64,000 bases of DNA, taken from Cervus elaphus. Lineage: Eukaryota; Chordata; Mammalia; Artiodactyla; Cervidae. Below the pieces are notes generated by a model. That model was not told the DNA's origin and made no database searches. It saw nothing but the letters and a program-made list of their open reading frames with translations. Where the stretch lies: contig NC_057831.1 in the NCBI RefSeq assembly GCF_910594005.1, positions 45,714,001-45,778,000 on the forward strand, read 5' to 3'. The stretch's first letter is position 1. Each line of letters opens with the position of its first letter. Made by a program: the position numbers and the translations under genes. This document shows, piece by piece, positions 40,707-52,489 of this stretch.

Positions 40707-43489
40707 CTAGACATTAACACTTCAGTAGCTGAGACAGGGCAGTTTACCATAGGAATCCTGGGGCAGGAGCCAGTGCACTTGGGCAACATCTCTGTACCCA
40801 CCACTGCAAAGCATTTCAAAGTTTTAACAACTGGTAATACCACACCAGGGCATACCACGGTCCCCTGCTAACGCAGTCTCTGGCAAGGAGACTAAAATTG
40901 CGTGCTTGTCTTAGATTAATCAAGATCCACTCCCCCCATCTTGAAGAACTGGGATTATGGTCACCTTTTCTGGGCACACAGTCACTCAGTAGGTGGACAA
41001 AAGCATAAAATCAGGGCTTCACCAATAAGGAAGGAGGTGCTAAGGGAAGATAAATTGGCAAAAATGATCATTAGTATCTGCAACACACCACAACTCCCAA
41101 TTGATAAGATGGAGTGAGATATGCAGGACAGGGCAACTGAAGGCCCTAGAGGTTGATCATTAGTGTGCCCTGGAACACAGCAAGGGTCACAGAGGCCCAG
41201 GGTAACCCCTGTCCCAGTATACCTGTATCAGGGGTTTGCCAGGATGTGGGACTTTGCATGCTAAAGCTGACAAAGCCTGGGACAAGTTGGTCCCACTTGG
41301 TCACCAAGGTCAATTTGGGCATAAGGTCAACTGGCCCATGGTCTGCATGATGTTACTTAAGAGGAGTTAGAAAGGGCCAGAGAACGTTCTTCAACAAGAT
41401 CACACTGCTAATTCATTCATTCCTTTCCTTCAGTAAGTCACAAGTTCAATGTCCATTATGTTTTACAATTCTGTGATATTTTCCTTACAATTCTATGGTT
41501 AAGGCTCTGTCTAGGACTAGGGGAATCCATTTCACCCAACAATTTCAATTCAACAGAAATCACTGAGGTCAGGAATATCAAGGCAGCTCCGAAACATGAA
41601 AGAAAATCAAATTAACCTAAAGCAGCTGTAACATCATTTCTCTCCCTTATCCCGTTGGCAGTTTGTTTTGCAGCTTCTATTTATATATAAAAATCATGCC
41701 TCAGATTTCAGGATAAACCCAGGGAAAACAAGAACTAGGAAAGATTATTTCTTGTTTCCCTTTACAGATTCCTCTTCAACCAGAGAACTTCCGAACCCTC
41801 CACCCCATAAAAAGAAAAAAAAAAGCCTGTGTCTGCATTTTTCCCCTTAGACAGAATGTTGACTTTCTTCTCTTCGATTTGACACTTTCACTTCCTTCGC
41901 TGCAAGGTGAAGTGGGCACCAGAGTCAGGGTGCCCAAGGCTCTCTCTACAGCCTTTCACGTCACTTGAGTCTCCAAGAAGAACCTGTGTTAAGAGTTTCT
42001 CTTCAACATGATCGGACTGCTCTACCCAGCGCTGTCGAGGTGAGTGAGTCCTCTCATGAATTCTCGATGTCACTTTGCCCATGAAAATATTTACTGTGCT
42101 TTAGCTTGTGATTTATGGATCCATACATTGCTTTTCGCCACTGCCACCTCAAGACATGGTGAACTAACCCTCTCCTCTGCCAGTTCAGTCACCACCCGGG
42201 AGTGTTCTGGTCACCTCCTCTCTGATGCAGCCTGAGATTACTTAGCAGAGGCTGAGCCTAGCTTCAGAGGATGAGGTTGCTATGCTCTCCCTGCCTCTGA
42301 GCAAGCAGCTCTGCTTCATAGGCCCTGCCCCCTTCTCAAGCTTTTCTAACTCCATACTTACTTTCACTTACCCTAGCAGAGAAACACAAGTTTTCTGAAA
42401 TCAAAGACCTATTCCTTCTAGGTGGTTTAAATTTTAGAAGCTTCCTTTTAATAAGGTCCTCCAGAAATACATCTGTTGGTAGCTGATGCTAATCAAGTTC
42501 CTGGTTTATCTGAAAGTGGGCAGCTTTCTCTCAGTACAATATTGGGTTCTGCTGGAGATACAGAAGGGCCTGCAATTTGCTTGCTATCTCAAAATTATAA
42601 TCCAGTTGAGACAACTGAGGGCCTACTGTATACTGGGTGAGGGGTTTCTGAGCTCTGGACCCCAGGGCAGGGATTGGGGATGGAGTTACGACAAAAGAGT
42701 CACAAATCCACAGATACCACAAGCATTAGCTGCACATTTTCATCCTCTTCTTATCCAAGTCTTTATGTGACAAGTGCCTGCTGAGTGTTCATATGCATGC
42801 CTGGTGGAATAAGGTCTTAGATATGTCTGTGTATTTTTCAAAAGCATTTGGATGCAGTTGTAATCAATTAAATATACATCCATTTAAAGCGTTTTCTGGG
42901 TTTGTAATGTCCTATGGTCACTGAGTATTTTCTCAGTCAATGGATGCCAGGAATTCATTATCATTGTGGAACTACATGAAAAGAGGTAACATCTTAAAAG
43001 GTTTCATTAATACCAGAAAAGTGGGGACTTCTGCGAAGGAAAGCTAACACAGGTGCATAACAATACCAGGTGTGGGGCTTGTAGGCGAGTAGCTCAGAGA
43101 CTACAGGCAGAAAACTTTGGGAAAACCAGGAGGTATGGGGAGAAGCACAGAAGGCATCAGTCTTGTGTTTGAATAACCCCTACATGTCAGTCTATGATCG
43201 GAAAAGGACAGTTCTCTAAATAATGCATATAAAGTCTTTCTTTTAAAATGATTTAGTGACATATTAAATTATTTTATATAATTATTATATACAACGTATA
43301 ACTAATAAATCCAGAACATTCAAATCTTCACTTCCCTGAACAATCCATTTAGCTCCATTTCTATAGATTAAATTTGTCAAAAGCAAAATATACTATAATT
43401 CTCCATGCCCACGGTTCTTTATACTTTCCCAACACATTGTTTGATTGAACATCACCAAATCTATGACATGTGAATAAGACAGGAATCAT
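40707..43489. other. Long unique stretch
   Basis: The longest repeat-poor part of the window. No gene could be established. A weak exon-like block (about 41850-42041) is bounded by a pyrimidine-rich TTCCCCTTAG and by GAGGTGAGTGAG; the evidence is only splice-site-like. The frames at 41153-42770 are short. AT-rich after 43200. Confidence 0.4.
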
Positions 43490-43995
43490 TATATAATACA
43501 ATTGACATATAGCACTGTATGAGTTTACAGTATACAGTGTAATGATTTGACTTATATATCATAAAATGATCACAAACAGTTTAGTGAACATCTATCATTT
43601 CATTAGATGCAATGTTAAAGAAATAGAAAAAAATTTTTTTCCTTGTGATGAGAACTGTTAACAACTTTGATATATCACATACACCAGTGTAAATTATATT
43701 TATCATGTTGTCCATGGCATCCCTAGTGCTTATTCATTTATCCTATAATTGGAAGTTTGTACCTCTTAATTGTCTTCAGTCCATCCCCTTCCCCAACCAC
43801 AAATCTGATCTCTTTTTCTATGAGTTTGTTTTTGAAATATAACTGACCAACAGCATTATGTTAGTTCCTATTATATAACATAGTAATTCAATACTTTTAA
43901 ACATTTCAAAATGATCACCATAATAAATCTAGTTACCATCTGTCACCATACAGGATATTACATAATTATTGACTCTATTCCTCACACTGCACACA
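43490..43995 (-). repeat. L1 LINE 3' UTR fragment
   Basis: Antisense old L1: 'atacaattgacatatagcac', 'aatgatttgacttatatatc', 'ttgtccatggcatccctagt', 'catagtaattcaatactttt'. Confidence 0.75.
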
Positions 43996-44539
43996 TTATC
44001 CCCACCTCATAAAAGAAGTTGGGGTGTTTAGGAATAGGCAATGAATTATGCAGATATAAAATGGGCAAGGATTAACTAGGTAAAATTGTCAGGAAAACAG
44101 ATTACAAATAAACTTAAAATGATCTTGGGGCATAAAAACCGGAAAAAAGAGAGGAAAGAGGAAGCAAGCTCAAGTCTCATTCTTCTACTGGTCATCATCC
44201 AAGTTCTAACTAAGAATGCCGTGCTCACTTTAAACGCCAATCTCTTAAATCTTAAATCTCTTAAAAAGAGATATTTTAAGAGAATGCAGGAAAAGAAGTA
44301 ATAAAAATATTGTTTGAAATAAATAAGAGAAAATCTAGAAAAGAAAGACCAAAAAGCAGACTGCTCTATTACAGGAGAAATTAAGGGCAACAGACAAATT
44401 CCAGTAGGCTGAACAGGATTCAAACAATTGGTCATTTTCGTTAACTGTACTTTCATGGAACCATAATTCATGTAGCCTAAAAAAAATTCTGAAAATTGAA
44501 CTATATTAGGTTTCCTTTTAGGCGATGCATATTTAAGTG
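43996..44539. other. Unassigned AT-rich stretch
   Basis: No gene. Lys/Glu-rich (44086-44301, +) and Phe-rich (44076-44471, -) frames are opposite readings of the same A-rich DNA. A small hairpin ATCTCTTAAAAAGAGAT is visible at 44256-44272. Confidence 0.45.
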
Positions 44540-44665
44540 AAAGGAGGCACTGTCAAAAGAATGGGCTTGGATTTGAATTTTGCTTTCAGCGCACATTAGC
44601 AAGCTTGATTTCTCCTAACTTCAATTGTTTCATCTCTCAACTGAGTGTGATAATACTTCTACTGC
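44540..44665 (+). repeat. MIR SINE fragment
   Basis: Sense, diverged: 'gggcttggatttgaattttg', 'tttctcctaacttcaattgt', 'ttcatctctcaactgagtgt'. Confidence 0.55.
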
Positions 44666-44704
44666 ATAGTTGCTTCCAGCATTTGGGATGGAAGCAGAGC
44701 ACCT

Positions 44705-44925
44705 GGGCTTCCCAGGTGGCACTGGTTATAAAGAATCTGCCTGCCAATGGAGGAGACATAAGAAACACGGGTTCAATCCCTGGGTCGGGAAGATCCCCTG
44801 GAGGAGCGCATGGCAACACACTCCAGTGTTCTTGCCTGGAGAATCCCCATGGACAGAGGAGCCTGGTGAGCTACAGTCCATGGGATCGCAAAGAGTCAGA
44901 CACAAACGAAGCAAAAGAGCATGCA
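44705..44925 (+). repeat. Bov-tA SINE
   Basis: Sense copy from GGGCTTCCCAGGTGGCACTG to 'gagtcagacacaaacgaagc', with the older 'ctgccaatggaggagacata' head. Confidence 0.94.
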
Positions 44926-45009
44926 TGCAGGCACATAGTAGGGTACCCAGGACACAGCAGAAACTCAAGCAACAGGAGCTAGCTGGTGGTGCTGGTGTAA
45001 ATTAATATG

Positions 45010-45110
45010 AGTTCTCATTGCCTGAGCACTAGACTCTGAGCAAAGACCTGGGTTTGGATCCTGACTCTTACACTTAGTAATTGTAAGATGAAATATTATT
45101 CAAGGAATTT
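45010..45110 (+). repeat. MIR SINE 5' fragment
   Basis: 'gagcactagactctgagcaa', 'cctgggtttggatcctgact' correspond to the tRNA-like head of MIR. Confidence 0.6.
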
Positions 45111-45217
45111 GTATTTATTTATCCTGAAACTCTTCACTTATAAAAATGACTACAATTTTTCTTCTTACTTTTAGTTTGAGGTTCAAATGAAATTACATAT
45201 GTGAAATAGCTTTTAAA

Positions 45218-45406
45218 CATGTGTGTTAGTTACTCAGTCATGTACACTCTGCGACCCCATGGTCTGTCCATGGAATTCTGTAGGCAAGAATACTGGAGTG
45301 GGTTGCCATTCCCTTCTCCAGGTGATCTTCCCGACCCAAGGATTGAACCCGGGTCTCCTGCTTTGCAGAGGCAGATTCTTTGCCATCTGAGCTACAAGCG
45401 AAACCC
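45218..45406 (-). repeat. Bov-tA SINE with TSD
   Basis: Reverse-strand; a block of about 20 bp is missing before 'ggtctgtccatggaattctg'. Perfect 10 bp TSD AGCTTTTAAA (45208-45217 and 45407-45416). Confidence 0.95.
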
Positions 45407-45416
45407 AGCTTTTAAA

Positions 45417-46664
45417 TATAAATGTCATATAAAAATAGAATTCCATTGTTATTAAGTCGTTGAAAACTAATCATCTAGGTTAGAACAAATATGTCAGCAT
45501 ATGTATAACAAAGGTATCACCATAATAGGAATACAGGGTAGAATTCTTTCTCCATTTTTAGAAGTCCTAATAACAATGACAACCAAAAAAAAAAAAAAAA
45601 ACCCTCAAATTACAAGAAATGTTCAGTTAGCATATGGGGAAATTGCTTAATTTTAAGGATGAGGAAACATTTGAACAGGCTTACATGGGTCACAACAGAC
45701 TGTCCACCCTAAGGGCAGGATTACCAAGGATGATCAGCCCTCTGTCCTGGGTAGTTTATCAAAGAATCAAAGAGTCTGAAAGCGCAGAAGGGACCAGAGA
45801 GAGTTCAGCTCATCCCGCTTGCTTGACTGAAGAGGAAACTGAGACCCAGCGAAGGGAAGGTACTCAATCCCCAGGGCCCCAGCGAGGGGCCGTGGGGCGA
45901 GCCCGCCACCTGCCTCTGCCTTCGGCTTCTGCTCGGTGTTTTCCAGGACTACACTGGGGCTTCTGTTCAGATGCCTGCCCCACTGGCATTAAAATCTCCG
46001 CATCTGGTAAATAGGAAGGACCAGGGAGCAAATTTCAAGCTGTCTGCTGAGCTAGAGGAGAAAATCGCCCTAGGATGTTCCTGCGTTGGGAAGTGAAGGG
46101 CTGGAAATCCATATCTGAAGGTCCCCCCTCCTTCTGTGTTTATGATATCATCCAGGAAACATTTAAACAACATACATGGAACGAAATGTCTTGCCAGGTG
46201 GTAGCGTGTGATATATACAGACAGCCCCTGACTCACAAAGAAAGACTACAGAGATCCCATACATACAAACAGCTGCTGCCATCCGCCCGGCCCCCACCAC
46301 CTTGCAGCTGTCACTGGCTGTGTAAAAAAAATTAAAAAAGAAAGAAAGAGGCTAGAGAAAAAACTTGGACCACTTGCAGATTCGGCACATTCAGAGGCAG
46401 AGGAAGGGAAGAAGTTGTGGAAACAGGAACCACATGATGGAATGGACTCTCAGGATACATTTTCAGCCATGGATGATCTGACAGCAATGCCTGCTCCCTC
46501 TGCCCTGAAAAATCTCCTCCCAGGAAGGTCTTCTCCCATCCATGCTGCCAGAAATGTTATCAACGTAGCATGTTGTCTTAAAGCCTTTTTGGAAGAAGGA
46601 AGGCAGGGAATAAATAATAATTAATTTACCACTAGAAATCTCTTTCAAGAGTCACTCTCCTTTG
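45417..46664. other. Unique stretch
   Basis: No gene established. The A tract at 45584-45601 is the only simple repeat of note. The 126-codon frame (45634-46014) has no known domain. 'ctgaagaggaaactgagacc' (about 45827) is a short antisense MIR-like core. Confidence 0.45.
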
Positions 46665-46785
46665 TAACAGTTAATAATCAAGTATCTACCTCACAGGATT
46701 GTTGGGAAGATAAAGTCAATCAATGAACTAAAAGTCCTTAGCACTGTGCCTGATAAGTGATATAATACTAAATGTTTTTAAAGGA
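46665..46785 (+). repeat. MIR SINE fragment
   Basis: Sense MIR 3' half: 'ctacctcacaggattgttgg', 'gataaagtcaatcaatgaac', 'gcactgtgcctgataagtga'. Confidence 0.8.
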
Positions 46786-46799
46786 TTATTAGAAGCTCT

Positions 46800-47030
46800 C
46801 TTCTATTACCATATGTAAAATAGATAGCCAATGGGAATTTGCTATATGCTTCAGAGAACTCAAACCGGAGCTCTGTAACAACCTAGAGGAAGTGGGATGG
46901 GGTAGGAGGTGGGAGGAAGGGGAAATATGAATACCTATGGAGGATTCATGTTGGTGTTTGGCAGAAACCAACTCAATTCTGTAAAGCAAGTATCCTTCAA
47001 TCAAAAAATAATTTAAAATTTAAAAAGACT
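46800..47030 (+). repeat. Ruminant L1 3' end
   Basis: 'ggatggggtaggaggtggga', 'gaatacctatggaggattca', 'ttggtgtttggcagaaacca', ending in an A-rich tail ('aaaataatttaaaatttaaaaa'). Imperfect flanking repeat: ATTATTAGAAGCTCT (from about 46786) and ATTATTAATAGCTCT (from about 47030). 5'-truncated L1 insertion. Confidence 0.85.
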
Positions 47031-47046
47031 ATTATTAATAGCTCTA

Positions 47047-47167
47047 GGGAATTCCCTGGCAGTCCAGTGGTTAGAATTCAGTAATTTCACTGTGGAGGGT
47101 TGGGATTCAGTCCCTAGTCTGGGAACTAAGATCCTGCAAGCCACATGGTGCAGACAAAAGAAAAAAT
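47047..47167 (+). repeat. Short CHR-type SINE
   Basis: 'gggaattccctggcagtcca', 'gtggttagaattcagtaatt', 'gggaactaagatcctgcaag', 'acatggtgcagacaaaagaa'. Same short form as 39891. Confidence 0.9.
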
Positions 47168-47171
47168 ATAT

Positions 47172-47320
47172 ACCTATAGTTATTCCCATTTTACAGATGC
47201 AACAACTGAGGTGTAGAGAACTTACTTTCCCTAGGCCATATAACTTTGAGGTAGAACCAGCATTCAAATCTGTCTCTAAAGCCTATAAATCTAAATCCTA
47301 CTGTGCTATAAACAGCCATG
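47172..47320 (-). repeat. MIR SINE
   Basis: Reverse-strand: 'ttcccattttacagatgcaa', 'actgaggtgtagagaactta', 'gaaccagcattcaaatctgt'. Confidence 0.85.
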
Positions 47321-47382
47321 TGCTTAGCACTGGAGGGTGGGGGTGAGGTGGTAATGGAGGGATGTTAGAGGCTATCATTCAT

Positions 47383-47656
47383 CAGTTCAGTTCAGTTCAG
47401 TCGCTCAGTCGTGTCCGACTCTTTGCGACCCCATGAATCGCAGCACGCCAGGCCTCCCTGTCCATCACCAGTTCCCAGAGTTCACTCATACTCATGTCCA
47501 TCGAGTCGGTGATGCCATCCAGCCATCTCATCCTCTGTCGTCCCCTTCTCCTCCTGCCCCCAATCCCTCCCAGCATCAGGGTTTTTTCCAATGAGTCAAC
47601 TCTTCGCATGAGGTGGCTAAAGTATTGGAGTTTCAGCTTCAGCATCAGTCCTTCCA
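47383..47656 (-). repeat. BovB 3' end, young copy
   Basis: Reverse-strand, begins CAGTTCAGTTCAGTTCAGTC, with 'catgaatcgcagcacgccag' and intact CpG sites. The 86-codon reverse frame 47397-47657 (EGLMLKLKLQYFSHLMRRVD...) is the BovB C-terminal tail and is open throughout. It shares the 'gaatcgcagcacgccaggcc' variant with 52219. Confidence 0.96.
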
Positions 47657-48564
47657 TAGACTAGCAATAATTGAGTTAATTCTTGCTAATCTGTGCATTT
47701 CCCAACAACTGTGCTCACTTGCGTTCAGGAAATAGGAATTTTGACTGGTGAAGGGGGTCAAGGAGGTTATTCGGGGAAGAAAAGTGAAGACCTGGGCAAG
47801 GGGCCACAGCTGGATACTGAGCAGAAATCCTGGAGACAGAAATGACAGACAGATGGAAGAGATAGAAAAGGAGTTTGGAGGGAGCCAAAGATGAACTCCA
47901 ATCCACATGATATTTCATCTAGGTCTGACCTAGAAAAGGGGAGGAAGATTTCTATCTCCCTGTCCCCACCACCCCACCTCTCGCCCCACCCATGGCTCCA
48001 GATAACTTAGTACTTTTGGTAGACGAGAGAAAGGTTAAAGAAACTCTTGTGGGCTAGTTGGAAACGTAACACTTCCACTCCCGTTTGTAATGCATTTCTT
48101 TAGGGAAATGTGTGCTGAGTTCCAAACAAATGACCTGTAATTTAATATAATACATGTACACTTTGGGTCTCCGAGGGCTGGGTGCTGTGCTGGGTGCTGA
48201 GAATACCAAAGGAAACACAAGGCCAGGTCCCTGGCTTTGAGCAGCCGGGAGCCCTGTCCGGGAGAGAACCGTAAGCACCCAAGGGACAAGATGCTGAGTG
48301 TAACAGGAGAGGTGTCTACAAAGTGCCCCGGAGCACAGAGCAAGGGAATGGTGAAACTGCTTTTAAATCAACTTTTAGAATCCAACCTCTGCAAGTTGGA
48401 AACTGCATGCAATGCATTAAAAGTTACAGGAAGGACACTCTTACCATTTCGTTCTGAATGAACTCTTTCAACAAAACTATTGCCTGCTGTTTTCCTGCCA
48501 AGTGGTGTTATCAATACCTGTTGGGTTTGTTGTTTTCCTAAGAGATTAGAGAGAGGGGTGATTG
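47657..48564. other. Unique stretch
   Basis: No gene recognised. Overlapping frames at 47645-47918 (-), 48035-48343 (-) and 48237-48461 (+) resemble nothing known. Confidence 0.45.
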
Positions 48565-48735
48565 CATGGACTCTAAACTCAAACTGCTCTGATTTGAATC
48601 TGACATCCATTTACCAGCGCTATGACCTTGACTTTACCTGTCTTAGTCTCAGTTTCCTTATCTGTAAAATGGGGCCAACAAAAAATACCTTAGTGTTCCT
48701 GGGAGGACTAAATACCTAGAAAGTCCATGTTCTAG
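48565..48735 (+). repeat. MIR SINE
   Basis: Sense: 'ctctgatttgaatctgacat', 'cagtttccttatctgtaaaa', 'tgggaggactaaatacctag'. Confidence 0.85.
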
Positions 48736-48954
48736 AATGGAGTAGACGTTTCACTAAGTCTGCCTATTACCCAGATGATGGATAGGAATTTCTGACTTCA
48801 AATAACTTCATGAAGTTGTTCAAGAACTGTGTTCCTGAAAGAGTTTTAAATGATACACAGATGAGCATATTAAATTTTTAATAGCATGTGTTTATCATCA
48901 CAGGATAGGGAGGAAAATATATAATATATCAAATGCTACATTTTAAAGATATTC

Positions 48955-49375
48955 TTTAACGTACTCACAGATATAGAGAACAGACTTGTGATTGCCATGA
49001 GCAGGAGAGAGGAGGGAGAGGGGTAGACTGGAATCTGGGGAGGAATTTGGGGTTGGTTGGAGAAGGAAACGGCAACCCACTCCGGTATCCTTGCCTGGAA
49101 AATCCCATGGACAGAGTAGCAAAGAGTCAGACACGACTGAGCAACTAACACACTTTGGGGTTGGTAGATGCAAACTATTACATTTAGAATAAATAAACAT
49201 CAAGGTCCTACTGTGTAGCACAGGGAACTATATTCAATCTCCTGGGATAAACCATAATGGAAAAGAATATTTTTAAAAGAATGCATGTATGAGTCACTTT
49301 GCCATACAGCAGAGACAGGGACAACATTGTAAACCAACTGTACTTTGATAAAAAATAAAAATAAAATTTAAAAAA
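48955..49375 (+). repeat. L1 LINE 3' UTR, split by truncated Bov-tA
   Basis: Sense L1 tail: 'cagatatagagaacagactt', then after the SINE 'atcaaggtcctactgtgtag', 'cacagggaactatattcaat', 'acattgtaaaccaactgtac', and an A-rich end. Split at 49046-49165. Confidence 0.88.
49058..49153 (+). repeat. 5'-truncated Bov-tA with TSD
   Basis: Only the BovA tail ('tggagaaggaaacggcaacc' to 'gactgagcaactaacac') is present, yet it has a perfect 12 bp TSD TTTGGGGTTGGT (49046-49057 and 49154-49165). The truncation therefore dates from integration, not later deletion. Confidence 0.93.
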
Positions 49376-50390
49376 TTTTAAGATTTTTTTTCTTAGAATG
49401 AATAAAAATTTTAGAAAGTATATTAAGTGAGAGGAAAACTATTTAGAAAGTAATAGTCAAATATTACTTCTTCTCTTCCAAAATAAGAGTAACAAGATGA
49501 CTGTGACACCTAAGTAGAGACTTGAAACAGAGGTTTCCCTTTAAATTTTTCTTTTCTTCCCACCCCCACCCCGACTGGGCATGGCTTGAATTAATTTAGT
49601 TTTGTTAACTTTAAATAATACATATTAAAATGTCTAAATCTTAAAAGGCTGGATGAAGGGGGAAACATGGCAGAAATGAGGACCTCTCTTCCTGTGTTTT
49701 CTCACTGTGATGAAATTCAACACTTTCATCTAGGACTCTGGGTAAAAACAGCATTTTCTAATGCCCCTAAAGAGAAAGCACATCTGAACAGTAGAAAGAA
49801 TGCCTTCTGCATGCCCCCACTGTCTTGGCCCCGATTTCAATCCTGGTGGAAAAATTCCCTGAAGCCGACGACAGCTGAGTTCCTCACCCGGAATTCGATG
49901 ATCAGAAGAGGAAAATGACACCCTGAGGTTCTGGGGGCCCTGGAGCAGCCTGCAACGGACACAGAGACCACAGAGTGACCTGCCACCTGTCCATCTCCAC
50001 CCCATGGGCCCAGGGAGCTGAAGTCGGAGGGGATTCAAGTTGGGGGGTGGGGGGGTGCTTGGGAGGAGCCATAGGAAGGAGCAGAAGGACAGGCAGTGTC
50101 AGCTCGTACCCCGGACTTCCCCAGAATCTCAGTAAGGCCTCTGGGGCACCGCGTCCCCTTTACCCCTTCTTTGTAAAAATCACCTCCAGGAAAGTCCCTC
50201 TGTCTAACACAGCGGTTGGCCTTTGAAGCCTATGAATGGTCATGGATAGCTGGGGTTTCCCTGGGGTCAGCATCTCCGTCTGGGTGCCTCATGACCCCAT
50301 GTGTCACCTCCATTGACAGCCTTGCAGAGAACAGGTGGAGCATCTAAAGGCACACACGATCAAAGGACACTATTTGCTAGAGGCTTAGCT
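49376..50390. other. Unique stretch
   Basis: No gene recognised. GC-richer at 49840-50180 with a G run at 50041-50055. Opposed frames at 49667-50038 and 49975-50226 have no known domain. Confidence 0.45.
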
Positions 50391-50488
50391 CATGAGTTTG
50401 AGCAAACTCCAGGAGATGGCGAAGGACAGGGAAGCCTGGCGTGCTGCAGTCCACGGGGTTGCAAAGAGCCAGACACAACTGAACAACT
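50391..50488 (+). repeat. BovB 3' terminal fragment
   Basis: Sense: 'atgagtttgagcaaactcca', 'gacagggaagcctggcgtgc', 'cagacacaactgaacaacta'. Only the last 98 bp of BovB. Confidence 0.88.
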
Positions 50489-50944
50489 AAAGGATAACAA
50501 ATAGTTCATACCAGCCCGCACGTCTTCTCTCCTTTCTTACTCCTCCCGTGGAGATGTCCACTGATCATGCTCACCTTCTTTCCACCAACCTGATCACAGT
50601 CTTTATGTCTCCTACCACGGAAAAGCGAAGCATAATCACAGGGCCCTCCCTGGGAGGGGAAGGTACAGAGGAAAGAGTATTCACCGAGGCATGGGCAGGG
50701 GCTTGCAGATAAATCCCTCCATTTCAGCCACAAGAATAGGATTGTTAGGTAAAATGCAGAACACTCAGGTAAGTTGGAACGTCAGATAAGAAACAAATGA
50801 TTTTTTAGTTATGAGAATATCCTGTGCCATGTTTAGGATATACTAATACTAAAAGAGTATTTTCATTCATCTGACATTCCCATTTAACTGGATGTCTAAA
50901 TTTTTTTTTGCTAAATTTAGCAACCCTACTCTAAAACAATCTCA
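50489..50944. other. Unique stretch
   Basis: No gene or assignable repeat; one 75-codon reverse frame (50506-50733) without known domain. Confidence 0.4.
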
Positions 50945-51198
50945 GGGACTTCCTTGGTGGTCCAGTGGTTAAGAGTCAGCCTGCCGATGTGGGGGACACA
51001 GGTTCCATCCCTGCTCCCAGGAGATTCCACATGCCTCAGAGCAACTAAGCCACTACTGAAGCCCACAGCCTAGAGCCCGTGCTCCGCATCGAGAAGTCAC
51101 AGCAATGAGAAGCCCTCGTACCACAGCTAGAGTAGGTCTCGCACAACAGTGAAGACCCAACACAGCCAAAAATAAACCAGTAAGTAAGTAAATAAAAA
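50945..51198 (+). repeat. CHR-type SINE
   Basis: GGGACTTCCTTGGTGGTCCA, 'tagagcccgtgctccgcatc', 'gcaatgagaagccctcgtac', 'acagccaaaaataaaccagt', then (AGTA)n-like tail. The best-preserved long CHR copy here. Confidence 0.94.
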
Positions 51199-51204
51199 CC
51201 TCAT

Positions 51205-51365
51205 GAGGCTGGCATTATTATTCTTACTTTAAATGTGGGGAAAATAAGCCTTTGAGAGATTTAGTAACTTGCCTGAAGCCACAGTACTTGCAGGTGACAG
51301 AGGTGAGATTTCAACCCAGACTCACCAATTTCAAGACCAGTACTGGTCCCACACCACATGGGGAT
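51205..51365 (-). repeat. MIR SINE
   Basis: Reverse-strand: 'attattattcttactttaaa', 'tttagtaacttgcctgaagc', 'gagatttcaacccagactca'. Confidence 0.8.
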
Positions 51366-52218
51366 CCAAGCCTTTAATGAAAAGGTCAGATGGGATGCTA
51401 AGGGAGGAAACTGAGGCTTCTCTAAGAATTTGGGGGAATTCTTGGATGCCTGGCTCAAGATGTAGACAATCACTCAATAAACAGTATGTGGATGTAATGA
51501 ACTGAACTATCACCATCTTGCATCTTGCATCACCAGGCTTGGTATCCGGAAGACTCGTCTCCTTTCCTAAAAATGCTAAGACTTGTTCTCAGTCCCAGCT
51601 CAAGTCCTCCTCCAACACCACCCTTCAGCGCCTGAAGGGAGCACTTCACCCCATGGGTATAGGCAGTGGAAGATGAGGTCATGGGACACAGCTCCAAGAG
51701 AAGCTTTGAATCGTGTTACATCCATTTAACACAAGGAGGAAACGCACAAGACTGAAGACACTGGCTGGCCCAAGTCCGTCTGTTACTTTCAAACCAGTCG
51801 TCTCTTGGCCGGACAACCTACAAAGCTCAGCGTGTGGAGTCCAGTCACCTTGCTTGAACCAGGCTGCCTTACCACAACTTGAAAACATCTGTCTGCACTT
51901 TCATTAACATTGTTTTAGGGGAGCAGGGGCCGTGGGGATAAGAGGAGGGAAGGGCTGTGCTGCTAGAACTCTTTTGCTCTGAAGATGAGAGCCATCAGCA
52001 GATGCAAGGCTCTTTCAGCCTCGTTTCTTTCTTAGTTTCTATGAATCCGCAGACAGGAATCCAGACAGAACGCATGTGGCTCATAGGTGCCCACAAACCT
52101 CCGGTCCCAAGGAAAATTGCTGTGGCTCTGTGTGTAGGAGAACATCGCCCAGTCCTCATCTAAGTCTCAGTTTTTTCCTCCAGATCCTCACTGGAGGAGC
52201 TGTGGCAGATAAAGTATC
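51366..52218. other. Unique stretch
   Basis: No gene recognised; short frames on both strands with no known domain. Confidence 0.4.
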
Positions 52219-52431
52219 AGTTCAGTTCAGTTCAGTCGCTCAGTCGTGTCTGACTCTTTGTGACCCCATGAATCGCAGCACGCCAGGCCTCCCTGTCCAT
52301 CACCAACTCCCAGAGTTTACTCAAACTCATGTCCATCGAGTCGGTGGTGCCATCCAGCCATCTCATCCTCTGTCGTCCCCTTCTCCTCCTGCCCCCAATC
52401 CCTCCCAGCATCAGGGTCTTTTCCAATGAGT
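52219..52431 (-). repeat. BovB 3' end, young copy
   Basis: Reverse-strand, CAGTTCAGTTCAGTTCAGTC start, intact 64-codon tail frame (52232-52426). Nearly identical to the copy at 47383, including 'gaatcgcagcacgccaggcc', so both belong to the same recent subfamily. Confidence 0.96.
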
Positions 52432-52489
52432 GTAGTAAGGGTTAATAAAAAAAAATGGTATTGAAAGAAAATGTGGACCCAAATCCACT

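Noticed and set aside
45634..46014. 126-codon frame in unique DNA
   Set aside because: No recognisable domain, includes MIR-like text, no supporting signals.
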